Shown one piece after another: positions 1-7,966 of a stretch of 64,000 nt of DNA. A model generated the notes under the pieces. The model did no database searches. It saw only the letters and a list, made by a program, of their open reading frames with translations, and was not told the origin of the DNA. Position 1 is the first letter of the stretch, and every line of letters starts with the position of its first letter. Source of the stretch: CAYVBJ01 sp964449075 (GTDB taxonomy: Bacteria; Bacteroidota; Rhodothermia; Balneolales; Balneolaceae); NCBI GenBank assembly GCA_964449075.1, contig CAYVBJ010000006.1, positions 76,709 through 140,708 of the forward strand, given 5' to 3'. A program made the position numbers and the translations under genes.

Positions 1-905
1 TTACTGCATTATCTATGTCCGAATCAGCAGGCCACCATAAACTTACATTGACGATATCGTGGGGATTAGCATTTTCCGTAACATATTCAATTCCATCTAA
101 AAAAGAATTTTTAGGACAGTCACCAAATTGATTACATACCTTTACTGGTATTACTGTTGCCCCAGCTGCAACACCAACCACATCAATGTCATTGTCAATT
201 GCAGCAAGTATACCGGCAACATGAGTGCCATGTCCATTCAAATCATTTGCATCTTCACCCGCTATAAAAGAATTACTGCTTGTAACATCCACATTTAAAT
301 CCGGGTGATTAAAATCTATGCCTGTATCTAAAATCCAAGCTCTTTTGCCGGTTCCGTCATAGGGGCCACGAACTCGTTCCACGCCCCAGGGAAGGATTTG
401 TCCACCTGCTTGTGCATTTTCATTTAAATTTTCTTCTTTTTTAGATTCATACAAAGTTGAGTTGCTAATCCCTATTCTTCCATAAATGTTCGGTGTAACA
501 CTGGCAACTAATGGATCATTTTTAAGGTTATTTACCTGACTGGAATCCAGTTTAGCAGCAAACCCTTTGGTGGTTCGTCGCCATCTGCTCAAAATTGTTT
601 CGTCTTTGATTTGATGCCTGGATTGAACCTCCTGGCGAACCTGATCCACCTTGCGGGCTACCTGATCGCTAAATACACTGTCAAACTGATTTTTAAAGAT
701 GACAATATATTCACCTTCAATGATATCGAAACCTTCAGAGTCGAATTTTGCCTGAGCATTCTGTGGGGAAGGAGCAGATATTTGATTATCCGGCTGGGGG
801 GGGGGTATCTTGAACGGACAAGTTATCCTCACAAGCGTAGAGCAATGTGAGTGCGATCACTACCAATGAAGTAATGAGAAGGGAAAGGAATGAAGAATGT
901 TTCAT
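1..905 (-). CDS. Subtilisin-like (S8) serine protease lipoprotein, 3'-partial, frameshifted in a poly-C tract
   Basis: This is a secreted peptidase of the S8 family whose C-terminus lies beyond the left edge. Reading leftward from ATG at 905, a signal peptide ends in a lipobox-like LLYAC (Cys25), so it is probably a surface or periplasmic lipoprotein. A C10 run (796-805) then shifts the frame and a TAA at 788-786 would end the peptide after 39 residues. Dropping one C restores a single open frame to base 1. That frame holds an I9-like propeptide region, the catalytic Asp in ILDTGID (Asp codon 328-326) and the catalytic His in GHGTHVAG (His codon 232-230). The serine region is outside the window. 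A GGAG lies about 6 bases before the ATG. The family call is firm. Whether the break is a phase switch, a real mutation or a sequencing error cannot be told from one sequence. Confidence 0.85.
796..805 (-). repeat. C10 homopolymer within the protease coding region
   Basis: Ten consecutive C on the minus strand (G on the plus strand) lie about 100 bases after the protease start codon, just past the lipoprotein cysteine, where they encode a proline stretch. Lengths of 9 or 12 keep the protease in frame. The length of 10 seen here does not. Long C/G runs of this kind are prone to slipped-strand mispairing. Confidence 0.9.
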
Positions 906-1100
906 TGTTTTCTCCGTTTGATTGACGTTTGTCACCATGAACCGTTATAGTTATATATGAACACAGATAGGTATAACGGAAACATCGTGTGTATATAGAG
1001 TGAGTATCCGGCCTGCGGATTGTTGCATTTTGTTAGAAAAAAGTTATAAACACGATCAAATAATTTTGTAAGGTTCATTATTAAATAAACAGGCAGTCCC

Positions 1101-2189
1101 ATGAATCATCTGATTCCAACAACCCTATTCTATTACTTTTTTGTCATTTCCGGGTTGATCACCTCAGGCTGCGGCAATTCGGTCGACTCGGTGGGAGAAT
1201 TGAACGTGGCAGAAACCTGGCAGCTGCAGGCGTTTGAAGGAGAGAACGTGACGTTCCTGGAACCGGACGGCGACGGACTTCTGATTGGAACCGGAGAGGG
1301 GTTGTTTCATCTTAACGACGGGCAATTTTTCAATCTTGGCTTAAAAGAATATGAACTGAGGGGAGCCGTCCGATTAAAAGGTGATGATCTTCTGGCTGCT
1401 GTTCGAACTCCTGATTTTTCTTCCGGGGATGTTACGATTTTTAAACGAAGGGATGGACAAAGTTCCTGGGAGCCGTTTTTGAACGATTATGGTGGCGAGG
1501 AGAAAAATACTTTCATATTTACTCTTAAATCTCTGACACCAATATCAGATACACTGATTGCTACTGCGAGCGGACCGTTGATAGCACGATCTATTAATGG
1601 AGGTAAGAGCTGGAAAGTTATGAATGGTCATAAATGGGGAGGGTATGGTGGTTTAGGAGCTCTTAATTCTCCTGATACTTTACATAAGAGGAATGTCTGG
1701 GCAGGAGGGGTATCCGGTATTTCTTCTGCAAGATTATTAAAATCCACAGACTATGGTGAAACCTGGAAAAACGTAACTGCCGGTTTGAGCAACGGTACAG
1801 AAGCTGTGGCTTATGATGTAATAAGCGATATTAATGATCCGGGTCTGGTTCTCGTAGGCCTCGGGGGATCTTTTGCTGCAGCAAATAATGTAAAAAAATC
1901 AAACGATGGCGGTGAAACTTGGGAGACTGCTCTTGCAGAGACCGGTATTCATGCATTTGCCCGCAGTATTACCAATCCGGAGGTTATTTATGCCGGCGGG
2001 CGCGATGCTTCCACAAAACTGTTTTTTGCCTTCACAACTGATTTTGGAGAAACATGGGAAAAAGAAATTTTCGGTGAGGGTCCGTCCGTGATTACCACTA
2101 ATGATCTTGAGGTCCTGATGATCGACGGCAAAGAGGTTCTGTTTCTGGCAACCGATCAGGGGCTTTTCAGTTATACATTAGAAAATTAA
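1101..2189 (+). CDS. Asp-box (BNR/sialidase-like) beta-propeller lipoprotein
   Basis: A 362-residue lipoprotein of unknown specific function. The signal peptide ends in a lipobox (ITSGC, Cys24). The body has at least four Asp-box motifs of the form S/T-x-D/N-x-G-x-[ST]-W: INGGKSW near residue 168, TDYGETW near 216, NDGGETW near 269 and TDFGETW near 314. These mark the blades of a YCF48/sialidase-type beta-propeller. No sialidase catalytic residues can be assigned, so this is a fold call only. It is divergent from the protease upstream, with about 195 bp between them that contain a TAATTTTG matching the Bacteroidota -7 consensus at 1061-1068. The two envelope lipoproteins may share a setting, but nothing in the sequence ties them functionally. 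Confidence 0.75.
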   Translation: MNHLIPTTLFYYFFVISGLITSGCGNSVDSVGELNVAETWQLQAFEGENVTFLEPDGDGLLIGTGEGLFHLNDGQFFNLGLKEYELRGAVRLKGDDLLAAVRTPDFSSGDVTIFKRRDGQSSWEPFLNDYGGEEKNTFIFTLKSLTPISDTLIATASGPLIARSINGGKSWKVMNGHKWGGYGGLGALNSPDTLHKRNVWAGGVSGISSARLLKSTDYGETWKNVTAGLSNGTEAVAYDVISDINDPGLVLVGLGGSFAAANNVKKSNDGGETWETALAETGIHAFARSITNPEVIYAGGRDASTKLFFAFTTDFGETWEKEIFGEGPSVITTNDLEVLMIDGKEVLFLATDQGLFSYTLEN

Positions 2190-2253
2190 ATTCTTGCAAA
2201 AAGTAGAGCCTGATGTTCCGAATTTAAATCAAAAATAGTATGTAAAAAAATTT

Positions 2254-3984
2254 CTATTTCATCTTCAAAACAATCAGTGTCAGGTCATCCTGAACAGACC
2301 CGTCACTGAAGCGACGGGCCTCGTCAATGATCGTATCCAGGATGTCTTTGGCCGATTTATCCCTGTTGGTAAGAATACATTTTTTTAGTCTGTCCTCTTC
2401 ATACTCTTCATCCAGGTTCTCATTGTATGATTCCGTAACTCCATCCGTAAACATCACCAGCAGATCGCCGGAATCGAGCTGCTCGCTATCTTCCTCATAA
2501 GGAGTGATTGTCTCCATTGCACCCAGAAGTAGTCCTCCAACATCCAGTGTCTCGAACGTGTCACTTCCTTTGCGAAGCAGTAATGGCGGATTATGTCCCG
2601 CATTTACATAGCGAAACTTTTTTTCTTTGTGATAGTAAATTCCCCAGAAAAAAGTAATGAACTTGTCGCTTGGCGTATTGTCAAAAATAATCTGGTTTAT
2701 ACGGTCTGTAGCTTCGTGCAGTGAAATATCAACCGGAAGCAGTACATGTAACATCGATTGCAGGTTGGCCATCAGAAGAGCAGCAGGAGTTCCCTTTCCG
2801 GTAACATCAGCAATGGCAAAAACATGATCTCCCAGGGGTGTTTCCGCAATATCAAAATAATCACCGCCCACAAAACGCGATGATACATTTACGGCCGATA
2901 CATCCAGATTTGGGATGGAGGGGAACGGATCTGGCAACAGACCTCGTTGTATCGCTTTTGCGATCGAAAGTTCTTCTTCAAGCCTCTCCTTTTCAATTCG
3001 CTCTTCCAGCAGGTATGTTTTCTGTACAGTCAGAACTGTTAAATTGCCAAGACTTTGCAAAAAATTTAAGTCGGATTGAGTGTAGGGTTCTTTATTAACT
3101 CTTTCTCCAATACCGATTACAGCGGTTTTTTTGTTTTGTATTGAGATAGGGGCTATGGCCACAATTCCATTATGTTTCAAAAATGAAAACTCTTCAATAC
3201 AGGACTCATCAAGTATTTTCACATCATTCTCAAGATCAAACAGCAGTTGAAGTTCCTTATCTGTGGGTTCAGTCTTTAAAGCGTTAGAAGCCATCAGTGT
3301 GGGTTTTTCATTCTCGAGGTAGATCAAAAAGAAAGTTCGAATCAAAAGCTGTCCGAGCAACGAGAACTTAAAAATACGTGCTATCTGTTTTCGGTCGGTT
3401 AGCACATTAAATTCTTTGGATATATCAAGAAGTGTATTTAATTCATAGAGTCGCCGGTCGAGGCTTTTATTTGTTTTTTTAAGCTCTGAAAAGAGCTGAG
3501 AATTAGCCAGTGCAACGGATGAGATGATACAAAGGCTTTCCAAAAATTCAAGCTCATGCGGTTCAAAGATTCTGTTATTGGCTTTTCTGTTCAGATACAG
3601 AAAACCAAGTTGATGATTGCTTGTGCGAAGGCTGAAAAAATAACCACCCGACATATCTTCAAACAGATCCGGTGAACTTTCAGAATAGTTATCGTATTTG
3701 TAGTGGGCTTTTTTTTCTTTTTTTACCGGAAGGTCAATTTTTACACTATCACCTTCAGCGTATTTTGATTTACCTTTAATTCTTTTAATTTCGTAACCGG
3801 TACCAGATGTGTTTCGAATCAGGATTGCTGCTTTCGGCACCATCAGTTTGCCCATTGTGATCAGAAGCAAATTGTTCAGGATAAATTTACTTTGCCGGGA
3901 TTCGATAAGCATCCGGCTGGTCTCCAGGAGAGTTTTAAGAGCAAAACGGGATTGTTTTTCAGAATCTGCTTTTCCTGATATCAC
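2254..3984 (-). CDS. GAF-GAF-SpoIIE serine phosphatase (RsbU-type)
   Basis: A 576-residue PP2C-type phosphatase expected to dephosphorylate the STAS antagonist encoded two genes upstream. Order: a first GAF domain (about 15-165), a short coiled coil, a second GAF domain (about 190-325), another helical linker, then the SpoIIE catalytic domain (about 350-576). Metal-ligand motifs are visible: GGDYFDI, ADVTGKG, NAGHNPP and MFTDGVTES. No transmembrane segments, so a cytosolic sensor whose ligand would bind the GAF domains. The start is a GTG at 3984, four bases after the stop of the kinase gene, so the genes are translationally close. It is the last gene of a three-gene leftward operon. Confidence 0.88.
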   Translation of the reverse strand: MISGKADSEKQSRFALKTLLETSRMLIESRQSKFILNNLLLITMGKLMVPKAAILIRNTSGTGYEIKRIKGKSKYAEGDSVKIDLPVKKEKKAHYKYDNYSESSPDLFEDMSGGYFFSLRTSNHQLGFLYLNRKANNRIFEPHELEFLESLCIISSVALANSQLFSELKKTNKSLDRRLYELNTLLDISKEFNVLTDRKQIARIFKFSLLGQLLIRTFFLIYLENEKPTLMASNALKTEPTDKELQLLFDLENDVKILDESCIEEFSFLKHNGIVAIAPISIQNKKTAVIGIGERVNKEPYTQSDLNFLQSLGNLTVLTVQKTYLLEERIEKERLEEELSIAKAIQRGLLPDPFPSIPNLDVSAVNVSSRFVGGDYFDIAETPLGDHVFAIADVTGKGTPAALLMANLQSMLHVLLPVDISLHEATDRINQIIFDNTPSDKFITFFWGIYYHKEKKFRYVNAGHNPPLLLRKGSDTFETLDVGGLLLGAMETITPYEEDSEQLDSGDLLVMFTDGVTESYNENLDEEYEEDRLKKCILTNRDKSAKDILDTIIDEARRFSDGSVQDDLTLIVLKMK

Positions 3985-3988
3985 AATA

Positions 3989-4411
3989 TTAGGATTTTTT
4001 TTTACACATTTTTATTTCATTAATACCACTATCCCGCAGATACTGGACATCGTCCATAAGTTTATGCATTAAATAGACACCCATTCCGCCCCTCTTTTTT
4101 TCTCTGATTTGTTCTCTGACGTTCGGAAACCTGTAAGTAGAGCTATCAAATGATTTACCCTTATCAAAAAGGGAAACGCATATTTGATCTTTATTTATAT
4201 CAAGCTCAATTTCAACCTGCTCATTTTCATTGTAGTTATAAGCGTGTTTTATAATATTGGTAAATGCTTCATCTACTGCAAGCCGCACATCTTCGATATC
4301 TTTTTTTGAATATTGATGCTTACTTGCGTTATTCGCAACAAAACGACGTACTTCTGCAAGCTTTTCTGTTGATGCCTTAACTTTAAAATTATATATACTG
4401 TTAGATGACAC
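3989..4411 (-). CDS. HATPase anti-sigma/serine kinase (RsbW-type)
   Basis: A 140-residue GHKL ATPase of the RsbW/SpoIIAB type, which phosphorylates its STAS partner and sequesters a target protein. The N-box is VDEAFTNIIKHAY, the G1 region reads FDKGKSFD and the G2 region reads RGGMGVYLMHKLMDD, so the ATP pocket looks intact. Length is normal for the family. The only plausible start is GTG at 4411, 14 bases after the antagonist gene. No sigma factor is encoded nearby, so the sequestered partner is unknown and could be a sigma factor elsewhere or a non-sigma target, as in many Bacteroidota partner switches. Confidence 0.88.
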   Translation of the reverse strand: MSSNSIYNFKVKASTEKLAEVRRFVANNASKHQYSKKDIEDVRLAVDEAFTNIIKHAYNYNENEQVEIELDINKDQICVSLFDKGKSFDSSTYRFPNVREQIREKKRGGMGVYLMHKLMDDVQYLRDSGINEIKMCKKKS

Positions 4412-4425
4412 GATCTGCTGGTTGT

Positions 4426-4782
4426 TTAATCGTCCGAATTTATAAATTTTTGGATAGCATCCTCTTCATCTTCCAGAATGTCATAAAGAGTGGGAAAACC
4501 AAGAAGGTCAAAAACATTATAGACCCTTTTGCTCATGTTGGTGAGTTTTATATCTCCGCCAAGACTTCTTACATCTTCAATGTAGGCCATAAAAACTCCT
4601 AAACCTGCACTTGCTATGTAATCAAGGTCATCAAAATTAACGATGATGTTATATTTGTTTTTGGCAATCAGCTCTTTGAGTTCATCTTCCAGCTGAGAAG
4701 CGGTATGTGCATCAAGTTCACCCTCGAGATCTAAAACATCGTAATCCTCGGATTTTCGGTGTTCAATTCTGAAATTTTTCAT
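4426..4782 (-). CDS. STAS-domain anti-sigma factor antagonist (RsbV-type)
   Basis: A 118-residue single-domain STAS protein. The regulatory serine lies in YIASAGLG (Ser58), matching the phosphorylation site of RsbV/SpoIIAA. I chose ATG at 4782 over the adjacent in-frame GTG at 4785. Unphosphorylated, it would bind the HATPase encoded just downstream and release that kinase's partner. The GAF-SpoIIE phosphatase at the end of the operon would reset it. The three genes lie head to tail with gaps of 14 and 4 bases and so form a complete partner-switching cassette. The leader contains a strong terminator-like hairpin on the same strand. Confidence 0.88.
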   Translation of the reverse strand: MKNFRIEHRKSEDYDVLDLEGELDAHTASQLEDELKELIAKNKYNIIVNFDDLDYIASAGLGVFMAYIEDVRSLGGDIKLTNMSKRVYNVFDLLGFPTLYDILEDEEDAIQKFINSDD

Positions 4783-4916
4783 CACAACAGATTTTTTTTT
4801 AGACAGAAAATATTAGCAATACAGTATGATAGGATATTTTTGGCAAACACGTAACAATGGGTAAAAAATAATTATGACCTGTCAAAAATTCATACGAAGA
4901 AAGGAAAAAATAGATA

Positions 4917-4955
4917 CATAAAAAATAAGGCATCACACGTATCCGGTGTGATGCC
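4917..4955 (-). terminator. Intrinsic terminator-like hairpin in the leader of the rsbV-type operon
   Basis: A perfect 10-bp stem (GGCATCACAC at 4929-4938 pairing with 4946-4955, 7-base loop) is followed on the minus strand by a T-rich tail (4917-4928). No T-tract follows on the plus strand. It lies about 135 bases before the STAS start and no minus-strand gene ends before it, so it would end a leader transcript or a small RNA. Confidence 0.6.
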
Positions 4956-4978
4956 CTGACTATTCATCAAGAGAGACG

Positions 4979-5002
4979 CTACTTGAGCGCTTTTAAAAGT
5001 AG
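4979..5002. other. Small inverted repeat beside the leader terminator
   Basis: CTACTT (4979-4984) and AAGTAG (4997-5002) form a 6-bp stem around a 12-base loop. It lies immediately upstream, in minus-strand sense, of the strong hairpin at 4929-4955. Together they could be the two arms of a short leader RNA. No function can be assigned from sequence. Confidence 0.3.
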
Positions 5003-5406
5003 TAAAAATGCAACTTATTCCCCAAATTTTATTTCTATTTCTTTAAATATTTTACGAAAAAAATTTTAAAAAGGGAATTCCGGCTTCCAATTGAAAATAA
5101 TGTCAGTTTTAATTGTAAGTGTTTTCACCTATAGAGTGTCTGTTTAAGCTAACTTCTTATGAATTATAGCAGTACAATTTTTCCTTTTTTTTGAAGTGAA
5201 AATAAAGATGTTATAAAAACATGAAACATTTTTTTTGTAATCTTTGAAAATAAAATACAAATTCCATGCTTAAATTCGGTCAATCCGGAAATTTTTTTGA
5301 GGTAGTAAATCAGTTTCATTTTCAGATCGCTCTGTTACTCAGCTTCACATGGTACAGGGTGTATAATTTCAAAAACCTAATTTAAACTTAAAACAGCTGA
5401 CTGATC
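5003..5406. other. AT-rich divergent intergenic region
   Basis: About 400 bases between the leader hairpins and the sugar operon. It is AT-rich and must hold the promoters for the rightward sugar operon and probably for the leftward Rsb-type operon. I see no clear operator palindrome. A 39-codon ORF (5266-5385) has no supporting features. Confidence 0.4.
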
Positions 5407-6990
5407 ATGGTCGATTTTCAGGTACATTTGCTTGACTGGATTGTAATTATCACATATATCATAGCAGCACTGGCTCTTGGTTTTTATGTGGGTAAAAAAA
5501 CTGAAGATTCAGAGGGGTATTTTCTCGCAGGCAGGAAATTGGTTTGGCCGCTGGTAGGTTTTTCACTTTATGCATCCAATATGTCTGGCAGTTCATTTGT
5601 TGGTCTGGCAGGGGAAGGATATGCACGTGGAATTGCAGTTTTTAATTATGAATGGGCTGCCACTATTATCCTCATCTTTTTTGTTTTCTTTATTCTGCCG
5701 TTTTACCTGAAGTCGAAAGTTTATACTATGCCGGAATTTTTACAAACCCGGTTTGATCGCCGGTCAAGAGTGATGTTCTCGGGATTTACAGTATTTGCCA
5801 ATCTCTTTATTGATGCAGCAGCAGGTCTTTTTGCAGGTGGAATTGTCATGCAGATGCTCTATCCGGAAGTTCCGATCTGGGTGCCTATTGCCATTTTGGG
5901 AGTTCTTGCAGGTGTATACACAGTTTTCGGTGGATTATCGGCCGTGGTGATAACAGATACGGTTCAGGCAGTTGTTTTGATTTTGGGTTCAATTATTATT
6001 GCTTTTCTTGCTTTTGGGGAACTCGAAAGCTGGGATCAGCTGGTTCAGGCTGCTCCTCAGGACGGGTTAAGCCTGATCTTACCTGCGGATGACGCATTTC
6101 TTCCATGGCCGGGTCTGTTTACAGGGGTCTTTATTATTGGTTTCTATTTTTGGGCGACGAACCAGTTTATCGTCCAGCGAACCCTCGGGGCAAAAGATCT
6201 TAATCACGGACGATGGGGAGCTCTGTTTGCGGGGTTACTGAAACTCCCGGTTCTTTTCCTCATGGTTCTGCCCGGAACAATCGGAATTATTCTCTATCCC
6301 AATCTTGCAAGACCTGATCTCGTCTTTCCGACGTTAACTTTTGATTTATTGCCGGTGGGAATGCGCGGATTTATTCTTGCTGCAATGATTGCCGCAATTA
6401 TGTCGAGTATTGACTCTACACTTAACTCCGCTTCCACATTGGTTACAATGGATTTTATTAAGCACTACAAACCGGAAGTTTCGCAGAAAACTCTTGTTGC
6501 AATCGGTCGTGTAGTTACATTCGTCTTTATGGTGCTGGCTGTTGCCTGGGCTCCGCAGATTATTAAGTTTGAGACACTATGGCAATATTTACAATCCATC
6601 TTAGCGTATATTACCCCGCCAATTGTAATCTGCTTTATTATGGGGATTTTTTGGAAAAGAGCAAACCGGCATGGTGCTTTTTTAACTCTTGCAGTGGGAA
6701 TTCCGCTTGGAATTATTGGCTTCTTCTCTAACGAGATTTTTGGATTAATGGATATTCATTTTCTCTATGCATGCTTTTTCCTGTTTCTTTTAAATGGATT
6801 GATTATGATTACAGTTAGCCTCAATTCCGAAGCGCCTGATCCTGAAGTAGTTGAAAAATACACCTGGAGCAGAAAAGTGTACCAACTGGAAACAGAGGAG
6901 CTGAAAGGACTGGCATGGTACAAAAATTACAGGATTCAATCTCTGTTTATATTAATACTTACAGCGTGCCTGGTTGGCTACTTTTGGTAA
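5407..6990 (+). CDS. Sodium:solute symporter (SSS family), probable sugar transporter
   Basis: A 527-residue integral membrane protein with about 13-14 hydrophobic segments and SSS hallmarks: an N-terminal YFLAGRKLVWPLVGFSLYASNMSGSSFVGLAGEGY segment in two parts (about 38-75), a GGLSAVVITDTVQ segment near 178 and AAMIAAIMSSIDSTLNSASTL near 325, the last two matching the Na+-site helices of the family. The transporter would couple substrate uptake to Na+. The four genes behind it (fructokinase, amylosucrase, MFS transporter, trehalase) point to a sugar such as sucrose, trehalose or a hexose. The substrate itself is inferred from context only. It leads the operon, 76 bases before the kinase. 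Confidence 0.85.
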   Translation: MVDFQVHLLDWIVIITYIIAALALGFYVGKKTEDSEGYFLAGRKLVWPLVGFSLYASNMSGSSFVGLAGEGYARGIAVFNYEWAATIILIFFVFFILPFYLKSKVYTMPEFLQTRFDRRSRVMFSGFTVFANLFIDAAAGLFAGGIVMQMLYPEVPIWVPIAILGVLAGVYTVFGGLSAVVITDTVQAVVLILGSIIIAFLAFGELESWDQLVQAAPQDGLSLILPADDAFLPWPGLFTGVFIIGFYFWATNQFIVQRTLGAKDLNHGRWGALFAGLLKLPVLFLMVLPGTIGIILYPNLARPDLVFPTLTFDLLPVGMRGFILAAMIAAIMSSIDSTLNSASTLVTMDFIKHYKPEVSQKTLVAIGRVVTFVFMVLAVAWAPQIIKFETLWQYLQSILAYITPPIVICFIMGIFWKRANRHGAFLTLAVGIPLGIIGFFSNEIFGLMDIHFLYACFFLFLLNGLIMITVSLNSEAPDPEVVEKYTWSRKVYQLETEELKGLAWYKNYRIQSLFILILTACLVGYFW

Positions 6991-7066
6991 TTTCACAAAA
7001 AGTTATTAGCAATATTGACAGAACTCTTGCCTGGAAATAAAGGATCGGTTCTTAAAAAACAAAACT

Positions 7067-7954
7067 ATGTCTGAAAAATTAATTTGCGGAATTGGAGAAA
7101 TTTTATGGGATCAGTTTCCGGATATGAAACGTCCGGGCGGGGCACCTTCAAATGTTATTTATCATACAACTAAGCTGGGAGTTGAAAGCAGGTTAATCAG
7201 CAGAGTCGGGGATGATAAAAATGGACTGGAGATTGTAAACTATCTAAATCAGAAAGGTGTAAATACTGAATTTATCCAGCTGGATAAAAGACATGAAACC
7301 GGAAGGGTTGATGTTACATTCGATAAAAAAAATGAACCCCGCTACAATATTATAAAGCCAGTTGCCTGGGATTATATTGAAAAAAATAAGCTTCTTGTAA
7401 AAGTTGCCAAAAACTCAGACGCTATAGTTTTTGGGACATTGGCACAACGAATGCCGGCATCGGCTGAAACAATTCAGTGGTTCCTGGAACAATCATCGGC
7501 TGATACACTGAAAGTGCTGGATGTTAATTTCAGATCGCCTTACATATATGAGGAGATTGTTAAAAAATCCCTCTTACTGGCTGATGTTGTAAAAATTAAC
7601 CACGAGGAACACGCTTCTTTGAAAAAGATGCTGAAAGCAAGTGATTTGGAATCGGTTTTGTTCAGCGAGTTCGGAATTTCAGGAATTTGCATTACAAAAG
7701 GTCTTGATGGAAGCGAATGGATTTCAAAGGAAGATCAATTCAAACAGCCTGTATATAAGGCAAAAACAGCTAAGGGTGACTCTGTAGGACTTGGAGATGG
7801 GTTTACGGCTGTTCTGACAGTTGAGCTCGTTAAACATGGTGATGCAGTAGTCGCAATGGATCGAGCCAGCCGTTACACGGCACTTCTTGCCGGGAGAAGA
7901 GGCGGAATGCCGGAACTTTCAGAAAAAGAAATTGAACAGGTCTTTACTAATTAG
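7067..7954 (+). CDS. PfkB-family carbohydrate kinase, probable fructokinase
   Basis: A 295-residue ribokinase-fold sugar kinase. The N-terminal GGAPSNVIYHTTKLG and the C-terminal KGDSVGLGDGFTAVL signatures are present. The catalytic base is Asp244 in the GxGD motif, where the usual alanine-rich spacing is replaced by GLGDGF. Expected reaction: fructose plus ATP to fructose 6-phosphate. This fits its position 12 bases before an amylosucrase gene, since amylosucrase releases fructose from sucrose. The call as fructokinase rather than another PfkB sugar kinase rests on that context. Confidence 0.82.
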   Translation: MSEKLICGIGEILWDQFPDMKRPGGAPSNVIYHTTKLGVESRLISRVGDDKNGLEIVNYLNQKGVNTEFIQLDKRHETGRVDVTFDKKNEPRYNIIKPVAWDYIEKNKLLVKVAKNSDAIVFGTLAQRMPASAETIQWFLEQSSADTLKVLDVNFRSPYIYEEIVKKSLLLADVVKINHEEHASLKKMLKASDLESVLFSEFGISGICITKGLDGSEWISKEDQFKQPVYKAKTAKGDSVGLGDGFTAVLTVELVKHGDAVVAMDRASRYTALLAGRRGGMPELSEKEIEQVFTN

Positions 7955-7966
7955 CAGCCGGAGTTA

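Noticed and set aside
611..850. 79-residue ORF on the plus strand
   Set aside because: It is antisense to the frame-corrected protease, whose active-site motifs are clear.
5266..5385. 39-codon ORF in the gap before the sugar operon
   Set aside because: No ribosome binding site, no family resemblance and an AT-rich context. It is as likely to be chance.
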